From Oscillospiraceae bacterium (GTDB lineage: Bacteria > Bacillota > Clostridia > UMGS1810): a stretch of DNA of 56,066 nt. The stretch's first letter is position 1, and each line of letters begins with the position of its first letter. The notes under the pieces are model-generated. The model was not told where the DNA came from. It saw only the letters and a program-made list of their open reading frames with translations, and did no database searches. The stretch is taken from contig SVJM01000012.1 in assembly GCA_015068975.1 (NCBI GenBank), forward strand, positions 1-56,066, given 5' to 3'. Both the position numbers and the translations under genes were made by a program. Positions 1 through 7,091 of the stretch are shown here, in pieces.

Positions 1-4
1 ATAA

Positions 5-952
5 TACCAATATCAGGAGCTTGTGTATGCAAGAGTAAAAGATACACAGTTTGATTATTATACGGAATATCTTTCAAAGGGAATATCAAGATTCAGTGTA
101 GAACAGTGCTGCTACGGTGAGGGCTTTGCATCTTCGTTGAAAAAGTTTATGACAGAAGAAGATATCTACGGAGAAGATCAGACAATATCCGAATACCATA
201 CAAAGACAGGTCCTATACATTTCACCCTTTTCCAGATGGCAAATGTAATGAGTGAAAAAATCTTTGGTAAGTTTAAAGACGGATATGACAGACTTAGAAA
301 AATTCAGATGCTTCAGTGTGAATGGATAAGACTTACATTTGAAGCACACAGAAGAAATATGTGGTTTAATGCAGGACTTGTGTACTGGATGCTCAATGAT
401 TGCTGGCCGGCATCAATCGGATGGTCAATAATTGACTATTATGCTTTGCCAAAGCCCGGATATTATTCATTCAAGCGTTGTGCAGGTTCTATGGTTGCGT
501 CTATAGAAAATAAAAACGGCAGACTTATTGCTCATATTTCCAATGACAGATTTTCACCTTGTGAAGGTAAGGGAAGCCTTTATGTGTATGATTTTAAGAA
601 AAATGAAAAGGTACTTGATAAGTCCTTTGATTTTTCACTTGGAGAAGCAATATCCGAAAAAGTATTTGAGTGTGATTACAGTGAGTTTGAAAGATGCCTT
701 ACAAGGGATACAATCATTGTATTTGATGCAGAATCAAACCTTGGCAAAGACAGAACCTTCTATGTAAAAGACGGTCTTGTAAGCCTTGATTTGTCTTACG
801 AAGATGCAGAAATAATTTTAGAAGATGAAGAAAGCATCACGGTTAAAGCAAAGGAATTTCTTCCTTATGCAATATTTGATCTTCCGTATCTTCTTGAAGA
901 AAATGCAGTTACTATGCTTACGGGCGAAGTAAAGAAGATTAAGAAAAAATAA
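5..952 (+). CDS. Glycoside hydrolase family 2 (beta-mannosidase-like), C-terminal part only
   Basis: This is the C-terminal end, about 315 residues, of a GH2 exo-glycosidase. The segment around EAHRRNMWFNAGLVYWMLND, followed by CWPASIGWSIIDYY and a PKPGYYSFKR stretch, is the end of the TIM barrel as found in beta-mannosidases. The remaining ~180 residues look like the beta-sandwich tail domains of that family. The catalytic acid/base and nucleophile would lie upstream and are not in the window. The frame is open from base 5, but bases 2-4 read TAA in frame, so the gene is either interrupted there or the window begins at a poor sequence edge. A GTG at 23 is in frame but has no ribosome binding site, so I do not believe it is a start. 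No signal peptide can be judged. Its role would be trimming mannose-containing oligosaccharides; other GH2 activities are possible. Confidence 0.8.
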   Translation, partial: YQYQELVYARVKDTQFDYYTEYLSKGISRFSVEQCCYGEGFASSLKKFMTEEDIYGEDQTISEYHTKTGPIHFTLFQMANVMSEKIFGKFKDGYDRLRKIQMLQCEWIRLTFEAHRRNMWFNAGLVYWMLNDCWPASIGWSIIDYYALPKPGYYSFKRCAGSMVASIENKNGRLIAHISNDRFSPCEGKGSLYVYDFKKNEKVLDKSFDFSLGEAISEKVFECDYSEFERCLTRDTIIVFDAESNLGKDRTFYVKDGLVSLDLSYEDAEIILEDEESITVKAKEFLPYAIFDLPYLLEENAVTMLTGEVKKIKKK

Positions 953-966
953 GTATAATTTTATCT

Positions 967-1010
967 AACAAGATATCATTTTTGTCTATTTACATAAATG
1001 GTATCTTGTT
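967..1010. promoter_or_regulatory. Inverted repeat overlapping the esterase promoter
   Basis: Arms at 967-981 (AACAAGATATCATTT) and 996-1010 (AAATGGTATCTTGTT) pair over 15 bp with one G-U wobble, loop 982-995. It lies 15 bp after the GH2 stop and could end that transcript, although no T-run follows. The right arm fills the spacer of the promoter of the next gene, so it could equally be an operator. Confidence 0.5.
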
Positions 1011-1017
1011 GTATTAT
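989..1017 (+). promoter_or_regulatory. Predicted sigma-A promoter of the esterase gene
   Basis: A -35-like TTTACA (989-994), 17-bp spacer and -10-like TATTAT (1012-1017) stand about 36 bp before the esterase start. The loop of the overlapping inverted repeat contains TTTTGTCTA, also found near the AraC gene at 3.7 kb. Confidence 0.5.
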
Positions 1018-1052
1018 ATAAGCATAATCCGAAATAAGAAAAGAGGGAAATT

Positions 1053-2762
1053 ATGAAAAAGATTGTTTCTATGTTGTTGGTTTTTGCAATGATTCTTTCA
1101 TTCGGTGTGGTTTTTGCCGATGATGAAATCTCTGTGGAAATCGATGGTGTTAAGCAAAGCTATGATGTGATGCCTGTGATTATAAATGGCAGAACACTGG
1201 TTCCTATGCGTGCTATATTTGAAGCATTTGGTGCGGAAGTATTCTGGGATGAAACAAATCGTTCTGTTGCCGCAAGTAAGGACAGCACAGCAGTGTTACT
1301 TAAGATTGATTCAGATGTGGCAACTCTTAACGGTAAAGAAGTCACACTTGATTCACCTGCAACAATTATAAATGGCAGAACAATGGTTCCTGTAAGATTT
1401 ATTTCAGAAGCACTTGGAAATAAAGTTGACTGGAATGGCGACACAAGGACAGTTATTATCACAAGCCCAAAGACGGAAAGTAAAGCGGATAAACTGTATA
1501 AAGAACTCAACCTTACAAATATCGTCCTTGACGAAAAAGAATATTTCTCAAATGCAAGATTTAACAACAACCAGTATGGTACAGCAGAATATATCACATC
1601 AGGCATTGACGGATATAATAATGTGGTAAGAGTGGAGACAACAGAAGTTCCTCAGAAAACTGCCAACTTTATCTACAAATATACCAAAACAGTTGAAGGC
1701 TTCAATGAGGGCGACAGTCTTCTTATGGTGCTTACATTCAGGACACTTTCATCTGATGCTCCCGACGGTCTCGGTAAGCTTCAGGTACAGCTTGAAGAAA
1801 CAACCAATTTTACCAAAGCAATCTTTGAAGTGTTTACTGCGGGCAAGGAATGGACCACATATTATATGCCTGTTCCAAAGGCTAATGGCTATACTGCTAC
1901 AGGTATCCGTTTCGGATTTAATAAACAGGTAATAGAGCTTGCAGAATTCAAATATATAAACTGCGGTTCTCTTAAAGTGAACGAGCTTCCAAACAATACA
2001 TTTGAATATATTGCACCACCCGAAATTATAGATTTCAAAGAGGGGGACAATATGGATATCTTCATCTGTCTCGGACAGTCAAATATGCAGGGTGCAGGAA
2101 CAGTTGCCTCTTCTGATATATATGAATATAAATCATCATATCTTTTTAATGCAGATTCAAAATGGGAAAAGCTCGGATATGAAAGCTCACAGGGAAGCGA
2201 TATATTAGGCTTTAACAGATATTCAAATATTATGCCAAACAAAACCGGCAACAAACTTGGACCTCTTGATTATATGTCAAGAGAAATAGAAGCAAAGTTG
2301 CCTGACAAAAAGATCGGTTATGTGGTAAATGCAAGAGGCGGCGTATCTATTAAGACATATCTTCCGGGAAGTGAAGAGGGATACTATGAAATGACTCTCC
2401 AAAGATGTAAGGAAGCGCAGAAATATGGTACAATAAAAGGTCTTATATGGCATCAGGGCGAGGCAGACGCATCCAAAGACCAATATATAGAATGGCTTAC
2501 CACTATGGTAGAAGCATTCAAAAAAGACCTTGGACTTACAGAGCTTCCTGTTATCGCAGGGGAGCTTCTCAATAACTTCCCCGAAAGAATTAAATTCAAT
2601 CAGAATCTTAAGGCAAATGAAGAAGCTCTTGATTTAAGAGTGGTATCAAGTGAAGGGCTTACCGATAAGGGGGATACAGCGCATTTCTCCGATGATTCAT
2701 ACAGAGAATTCGGCAGACGTTATGCAAAAGTGTTGCTTGAAAAAATATACAATATTAAATAA
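1053..2762 (+). CDS. Secreted SGNH/SASA-type carbohydrate acetylesterase with stalk domain
   Basis: Predicted secreted esterase of 569 residues that probably removes acetyl groups from plant polysaccharide, most likely xylan given its neighbours. Residues 1-22 are a signal peptide. Residues ~25-137 form a copper-amine-oxidase-N-terminal-like (stalk) domain, seen from the paired NGRTLVPMR and NGRTMVPVRF motifs. Residues ~160-315 are a beta-sandwich-like module shared with the xylanases downstream. The esterase domain begins near residue 330 with CLGQSNMQGAG; Ser343 in GQSNMQ is the probable nucleophile. The WHQGEAD motif and the late DTAH (Asp541, His544) complete a SASA-family (sialate O-acetylesterase-like/CE6-type) active site. 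AAGAGGG precedes the ATG. It is transcribed alone and ends at a strong hairpin terminator. The substrate is inferred from context, not proven. Confidence 0.85.
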   Translation: MKKIVSMLLVFAMILSFGVVFADDEISVEIDGVKQSYDVMPVIINGRTLVPMRAIFEAFGAEVFWDETNRSVAASKDSTAVLLKIDSDVATLNGKEVTLDSPATIINGRTMVPVRFISEALGNKVDWNGDTRTVIITSPKTESKADKLYKELNLTNIVLDEKEYFSNARFNNNQYGTAEYITSGIDGYNNVVRVETTEVPQKTANFIYKYTKTVEGFNEGDSLLMVLTFRTLSSDAPDGLGKLQVQLEETTNFTKAIFEVFTAGKEWTTYYMPVPKANGYTATGIRFGFNKQVIELAEFKYINCGSLKVNELPNNTFEYIAPPEIIDFKEGDNMDIFICLGQSNMQGAGTVASSDIYEYKSSYLFNADSKWEKLGYESSQGSDILGFNRYSNIMPNKTGNKLGPLDYMSREIEAKLPDKKIGYVVNARGGVSIKTYLPGSEEGYYEMTLQRCKEAQKYGTIKGLIWHQGEADASKDQYIEWLTTMVEAFKKDLGLTELPVIAGELLNNFPERIKFNQNLKANEEALDLRVVSSEGLTDKGDTAHFSDDSYREFGRRYAKVLLEKIYNIK

Positions 2763-2770
2763 TAAAACAA

Positions 2771-2813
2771 AAAAACTATACCAAAAGGGTTTCTCCCTTT
2801 GGTATAGTTTTTT
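2771..2813. terminator. Bidirectional intrinsic terminator
   Basis: AAAAACTATACCAAAAGGG pairs with CCCTTTGGTATAGTTTTT (one bulged A), loop TTTCT. A-rich and T-rich flanks let it serve both the esterase and the opposing AraC gene. Confidence 0.85.
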
Positions 2814-2878
2814 ATTGTAATATAAATAAAAACTTAAATTCGTGAAATTGTAGGGACAGATGCCATAACGGAGTGTTT

Positions 2879-3697
2879 TTACACTTGCCTGAAGGCTTTT
2901 CTGTATTCTGCAGGTGTAATCCCATTTGCCTTTTTAAATGCTTTTGTAAAATAATAGATATCATCTGTACCTGTTTGTGATGCTACCTCCGATATGGGCA
3001 TATCTGTAGATGATAAAAGATTCATTGCCTTAAACAATCTCAGTTTCCAAAGGTACTTAAGAGGCGGCATTCCAAATGCAGATTTAAATTTCCTTATGAA
3101 ATATGTGGGCTGCATATACATTATGGCAGACAATTCATTTATATCGATTTTTTTCTTAAGATTTTTTCTCATATAATCAATTACAGCATTAAACTCTGCG
3201 GTGTGGCTTACCTTTGTTTCTTCTCTTGAAGAAGCGTAAGCTTTTATTATATTTATAATATTTGCACAAGAACCAATATCGTGTATCTGACTTCGTTTCA
3301 TAGATATTCTGTGGCATGATTCAAAGAGCTTGCTCATATGTTCCTTGTCCTTGATGTCTACCACATAATCCCCCTTTGTAAGTCCCATTATTTCCATAAG
3401 ATTCATATCATGGCTTGTGGCAGAGAATATCAGTTCGTACATACAGAAGTTATCTGAAGCGGTAGTGTACTGACGCATCTTTCCCTTTGGCAAAAAAGCA
3501 AGTTGTCCCGGTCGTACAATGTAGCTTTCTGAGTCTATGTTAAGATAGCATTCACCTTCCAGTACCAGAAAGAAGTCATCGTGAGACCCCATATGTCCTA
3601 TACAATCTCCCACCCATTTCATAGGTGGTACACACAATAATACATTTATCAGTTTGACAGTCAGTTCGTCGATATGGAAATTTTTGTTATCATCCAT
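2879..3697 (-). CDS. AraC-family transcriptional regulator
   Basis: A 272-residue regulator. The N-terminal ~110 residues look like a cupin sensing domain (MGSHDDFFLVLEGE, then RPGQLAFLPKGK). The C-terminal ~95 residues carry the two helix-turn-helix units of the AraC/XylS family (ELSAIMYMQPTYFIRKFK, and ISEVASQTGTDDIYYFTKAF, ending GITPAEYR). The ATG at 3697 follows GGAAGG at good spacing. It is divergent from the Gfo/Idh-NagA operon and convergent with the esterase gene, so it probably controls one or both. Repeated ATTTTGTC motifs lie in the shared upstream region. The inducer is probably a sugar or glycan fragment, which is inferred from family and context only. Confidence 0.9.
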   Translation of the reverse strand: MDDNKNFHIDELTVKLINVLLCVPPMKWVGDCIGHMGSHDDFFLVLEGECYLNIDSESYIVRPGQLAFLPKGKMRQYTTASDNFCMYELIFSATSHDMNLMEIMGLTKGDYVVDIKDKEHMSKLFESCHRISMKRSQIHDIGSCANIINIIKAYASSREETKVSHTAEFNAVIDYMRKNLKKKIDINELSAIMYMQPTYFIRKFKSAFGMPPLKYLWKLRLFKAMNLLSSTDMPISEVASQTGTDDIYYFTKAFKKANGITPAEYRKAFRQV

Positions 3698-3733
3698 AAG
3701 TCTTTTCCTTCCTTACCAAGAAATAAAAGTTAA

Positions 3734-3861
3734 ATTTTGTCTAAAAACAAATGGTGAAACCGTTGAATTTATGATAACATCGCATAATGATTTTGTCAAC
3801 GATTTTTACGCTGAGTGTAATTTTGTCTGAAGAAAGTTATTTTTGTTCATTTATTCTGAAG
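3734..3861. promoter_or_regulatory. Candidate regulator-binding direct repeats in the divergent intergenic region
   Basis: The 207-bp gap between the AraC gene and the Gfo/Idh operon contains ATTTTGTC three times in the same orientation (3734, about 3789 and about 3820). It also has TCTGAAG twice, 29 bp apart (3826-3832 and 3855-3861). A -10-like TACAAT follows at about 3874. Spacing and direct orientation are what AraC-family operators usually show. Binding is not demonstrated. Confidence 0.3.
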
Positions 3862-3904
3862 CATTTTTTTGCTACAATAAAAGTAAAGTGGAAGGAGGTT
3901 TTTT

Positions 3905-5143
3905 ATGAAAAAATTTGTTCTTGTAGGCTGCGGCTCCAGAGGTGTGCACGGATACGCTATTCCTCTTGTTAAGGAATACGGCAAATATGCTACTCTTTCC
4001 GGTGTTTATGATATAAACAGAAAAAGAGCAGAGCTTGTATCTGACTATACAGAAAGCATTATCCCGGTATATGATGACTTTGATAAAATGCTTGATGAAT
4101 TAAAGCCTGACAGTGTGATTGTCACCACTAAGGATGCAGACCACGATTATTATATAGTGAAGGCTATGGAGAAGGGCTGTGATGTGGTAAGCGAGAAGCC
4201 TGTCACAACAACCTTCGAAAAAGCTTTAAGAATCAAAGCAGCAAAAGAAAAATACAAAAAAGATATTATAGTTACATTTAACCTAAGACATCATCCGCTT
4301 TTTAATAAGGCAAAAGAGCTTATCAGAAATGGCGAAATAGGAGATGTACTTTCTATTCACTATGAATGGATGCTAAACACCTCTCACGGAGCAGACTATT
4401 TCAGAAGATGGCATAGAGAAAGGAAGAATTCAGGCTCCCTTTTAATCCATAAGTCCACACATCATTTCGATATTGCAAACTGGCTTCTGGATGATGATCC
4501 TGTGTATGTAAATGCATTTGGCAAAAGAAGATTTTATGGTCATACAAGAGAAGAAAGAAGTGAAAGATGCCTTGGCTGTGAATATAAAGATAAATGCTCC
4601 TTTTACAGAGATATAACCAAGGATGCGGATCTTAAAAAAATGTATCTTGACTGCGAGGATTGTGACGGATACATAAGAGACAAATGTGTGTTCAGTGACG
4701 AAATAGATATAGAGGATACAGTAAGCGTAAATGTGGAGTATTCAAAGGGAACGGTTATGAGTTATTCCCTTACTGCACATTCTCCCTTTGAGGGTGCACA
4801 TCTGATACTTAACGGAACAAAAGGCAGAATGGAAATCTGCCACAAGTCCAAAAGTATTGAAGGCTACAATGAATCCTCAATCGACAATATCACCATATAT
4901 AAGCACAACAAAGAGAAGGTATATATGGATGTGGATACATCCTCTATGGAAGGTCACGGCGGTGCTGATACCAAAATACGAAATATGCTTTTTATCGGCA
5001 AGGAAGATGATCCTCTGGGATGTATGGCAGATTTCAGAGCAGGTATAATGTCAGCTTCCATTGGTATGGCGGCAAACCTTTCTATGAAGGAAGGAAGAAG
5101 AGTATACATCGGTGAATTTCTTGATGAAGTAAAAAAGGGGTGA
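3905..5143 (+). CDS. Gfo/Idh/MocA-family NAD(P)-dependent oxidoreductase with a Cys-rich insert
   Basis: A 412-residue cytoplasmic protein. The start shows a Rossmann nucleotide-binding motif (VGCGSRG, residues ~6-12), the typical EKPV motif follows near residue 97, and HKSTHHFDIANW carries the usual catalytic Lys/His positions of Gfo/Idh/MocA enzymes. Between residues 222 and 261 there are two small cysteine clusters (C222-LG-C225 with C231; C250-ED-C253 with C261), a likely metal-binding insert. Such enzymes oxidise or epimerise sugars, and the GH109 branch is an NAD-dependent glycosidase. As the first gene of an operon with nagA and a nagB-like gene, it probably acts on an N-acetylhexosamine derivative; the exact reaction cannot be read from sequence. 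GGAAGGAGG gives a strong ribosome binding site. Confidence 0.85.
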   Translation: MKKFVLVGCGSRGVHGYAIPLVKEYGKYATLSGVYDINRKRAELVSDYTESIIPVYDDFDKMLDELKPDSVIVTTKDADHDYYIVKAMEKGCDVVSEKPVTTTFEKALRIKAAKEKYKKDIIVTFNLRHHPLFNKAKELIRNGEIGDVLSIHYEWMLNTSHGADYFRRWHRERKNSGSLLIHKSTHHFDIANWLLDDDPVYVNAFGKRRFYGHTREERSERCLGCEYKDKCSFYRDITKDADLKKMYLDCEDCDGYIRDKCVFSDEIDIEDTVSVNVEYSKGTVMSYSLTAHSPFEGAHLILNGTKGRMEICHKSKSIEGYNESSIDNITIYKHNKEKVYMDVDTSSMEGHGGADTKIRNMLFIGKEDDPLGCMADFRAGIMSASIGMAANLSMKEGRRVYIGEFLDEVKKG

Positions 5144-5147
5144 GCCT

Positions 5148-6326
5148 GTGATACTTAAGATAAAAAATGCAAAGGTCATCCTTGATGATGGTATATACGA
5201 AAAGTATGTATATGTAGAAGATGAAAAGATAAAAGCAGTATGTGATGAAGAGTTTGATTTCGACTATGAATACGATGCAAAAGGAAATTACCTTTCTGCA
5301 GGCTTCATAGATCTTCATACACATGGTGCAGGAGGATATGATTTCGGCGACGGAAAAGAGAGTGATATCCTTAATGCTGCATATACTCACGCAAAGCATG
5401 GTACTACAGGAATTTATCCCACATGTACATCATCGTCCTTTGATGAAGAGGTCACATTTATAAGAAATGTAAAAAACGCTATGAAAAAAAATACCCTGGG
5501 ACTTCCCAATATACTGGGTGCTCATCTTGAAGGACCTTATTTCAATCTTAAAATGTGCGGAGCCCAGAATCCTGAATATATAAGAAAGCCTGAACCTGAA
5601 GAATATAAGGCATTTATAAAAGAAGGCGAAGGGGTGGTGAGAAGGATAAGCTTCGCTCCTGAAATTGAAGGCACAGAGGACCTTCTTGACTATCTCAACA
5701 AGGAAGGGGTCGTTTCATCATTCGGTCATACAGACGGGATATATGAAGAGATACAGCCCTTTATAGACAAAGGATTAAGACTTGCAACACATCTTTATTC
5801 AGGTATGAATACTGTCACAAGAAGAGAGCTTATGAGAAAGCTCGGCGCAGTAGAAACTGCACTTCTTGATGATAGAGTAACTGTAGAAGTGATAGCAGAC
5901 GGAGTGCATCTTCCGAAAGAACTTCTTAAGTTTATATACAAGATAAAAGGGCCTGACAGAATTTGCCTTATTACCGATTCTATGAGAGCTGCAGGATGCA
6001 AAGAGGGAAGATACATCTTAGGGCCTAAGGACACAGGGCTTGAAACAGAAGTGAAAAATGGTGTGGCATATCTTACAGATATGTCAGCATTTGCAGGAAG
6101 TGTGGCAACTGCAGACAGACTTGTGAGAATTATGTATAAGGATGCAGAGATACCTCTTGTAAATTGTATAAAAATGATCACAAAAACCCCTGCGAAAGTT
6201 ATGGGAGTATGTGACAGAGGCGAAATAAAAGAAGGATACTTTGCAGATATAGTAATATTTGATGAAAATATCAATATAAAGAAGGTATTTATACAGGGAA
6301 AAGAATTAAACAAAAAGGAGATATAA
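5148..6326 (+). CDS. nagA: N-acetylglucosamine-6-phosphate deacetylase
   Basis: Converts GlcNAc-6-phosphate to glucosamine-6-phosphate and acetate in the cytoplasm. The 392-residue length is normal for NagA. Amidohydrolase features are visible: HTHGAGG (His57, His59), HLEGPYF (Glu128 as metal ligand), GHTDG, ATHLYSGMN (substrate/metal His) and LITDSM with catalytic Asp277. The start is GTG, with AAAAGGGGTG at suitable distance and only 4 bp after the oxidoreductase stop, so the two are translationally close. It is followed after 2 bp by a nagB-like gene, making a two-step amino-sugar pathway that ends at fructose-6-phosphate. The family assignment is secure; the true substrate could be GalNAc-6-P. 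Confidence 0.93.
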   Translation: MILKIKNAKVILDDGIYEKYVYVEDEKIKAVCDEEFDFDYEYDAKGNYLSAGFIDLHTHGAGGYDFGDGKESDILNAAYTHAKHGTTGIYPTCTSSSFDEEVTFIRNVKNAMKKNTLGLPNILGAHLEGPYFNLKMCGAQNPEYIRKPEPEEYKAFIKEGEGVVRRISFAPEIEGTEDLLDYLNKEGVVSSFGHTDGIYEEIQPFIDKGLRLATHLYSGMNTVTRRELMRKLGAVETALLDDRVTVEVIADGVHLPKELLKFIYKIKGPDRICLITDSMRAAGCKEGRYILGPKDTGLETEVKNGVAYLTDMSAFAGSVATADRLVRIMYKDAEIPLVNCIKMITKTPAKVMGVCDRGEIKEGYFADIVIFDENINIKKVFIQGKELNKKEI

Positions 6327-6328
6327 AA

Positions 6329-7069
6329 ATGGAAGTAAGAATATTGAAAGACAGTGTAACATTGGGTAAAGAAGCTGCAGTATATGTAGCAGATCATCTT
6401 AAGAAATGCATAAAGGATAAGGGAAGTGCAAGAATCGTCCTTTCTACAGGGGCATCACAGTTTGACACACTAAAGGCACTTGTAGAAATTGACGGAATTG
6501 AATGGGATAAGGTAGAAATGTTCCATCTTGATGAATACGTAGACCTTCCTGTTACTCATATGGCAAGTTTCAGAAAGTACCTTCAGGAAAGATTCGTAGA
6601 CAAGGTAGGACCTCTTAAGGCAGTTCACTTTGTAGACGGTACTAAGGAATGTATCGAAAAGCTCACTTCAGAAATCAGAAAAGCACCTATCGATATCGGT
6701 CTTATCGGTATCGGTGAAAATGGTCACATCGCATTTAATGATCCTCCTGCAGATTTTGATACAAAGGAAGCATACATTATAGTAAACCTTAATGACACCT
6801 GCAAAAAGCAGCAGATGGGTGAAGGTTGGTTTGCTACAATCGATGATGTGCCAAAGCAGGCTGTATCTATGACAGCATATCAGATTATGCAGTGTAAGAA
6901 GATTGTATCCTGTGTGCCTCACAAGGTAAAAGCAGATGCTATAAAGAAAACTCTTATGGCAGATGAGGTATCAAATCTTGTGCCTGCTACACTTCTTAAG
7001 ACTCACGAAGATTTTATTTTGTTTGTTGATGCAAACAGTGCATCAGAGATTTCAGGAGTTATAATGTAA
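6329..7069 (+). CDS. nagB: Glucosamine-6-phosphate deaminase-like protein
   Basis: A 246-residue cytoplasmic enzyme of the NagB/6-phosphogluconolactonase superfamily, expected to convert glucosamine-6-phosphate to fructose-6-phosphate and ammonia. Visible motifs are the early STGAS phosphate loop, FHLDEYVDLP with Asp68 as the likely proton-transfer residue, and GIGENGHIAFNDPP (about residues 127-140), the family signature. AAAAAGGAGATATAAAA precedes the ATG. The gene sits directly after nagA. The sequence looks divergent from enterobacterial NagB in its C-terminal half, so a related aldose/ketose isomerase acting on another amino sugar phosphate is possible. Confidence 0.88.
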   Translation: MEVRILKDSVTLGKEAAVYVADHLKKCIKDKGSARIVLSTGASQFDTLKALVEIDGIEWDKVEMFHLDEYVDLPVTHMASFRKYLQERFVDKVGPLKAVHFVDGTKECIEKLTSEIRKAPIDIGLIGIGENGHIAFNDPPADFDTKEAYIIVNLNDTCKKQQMGEGWFATIDDVPKQAVSMTAYQIMQCKKIVSCVPHKVKADAIKKTLMADEVSNLVPATLLKTHEDFILFVDANSASEISGVIM

Positions 7070-7091
7070 TTTAGTATAAGAGGATATTAAT

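Noticed and set aside
1053-1500. Copper amine oxidase activity for the stalk-domain proteins
   Set aside because: Only the small N-terminal-type domain is present; the catalytic oxidase domain is absent, so the name refers to fold similarity only.
5795-6397. 200-codon minus-strand ORF across nagA and the nagB start
   Set aside because: Antisense to a gene with clear catalytic motifs; crosses a gene boundary.
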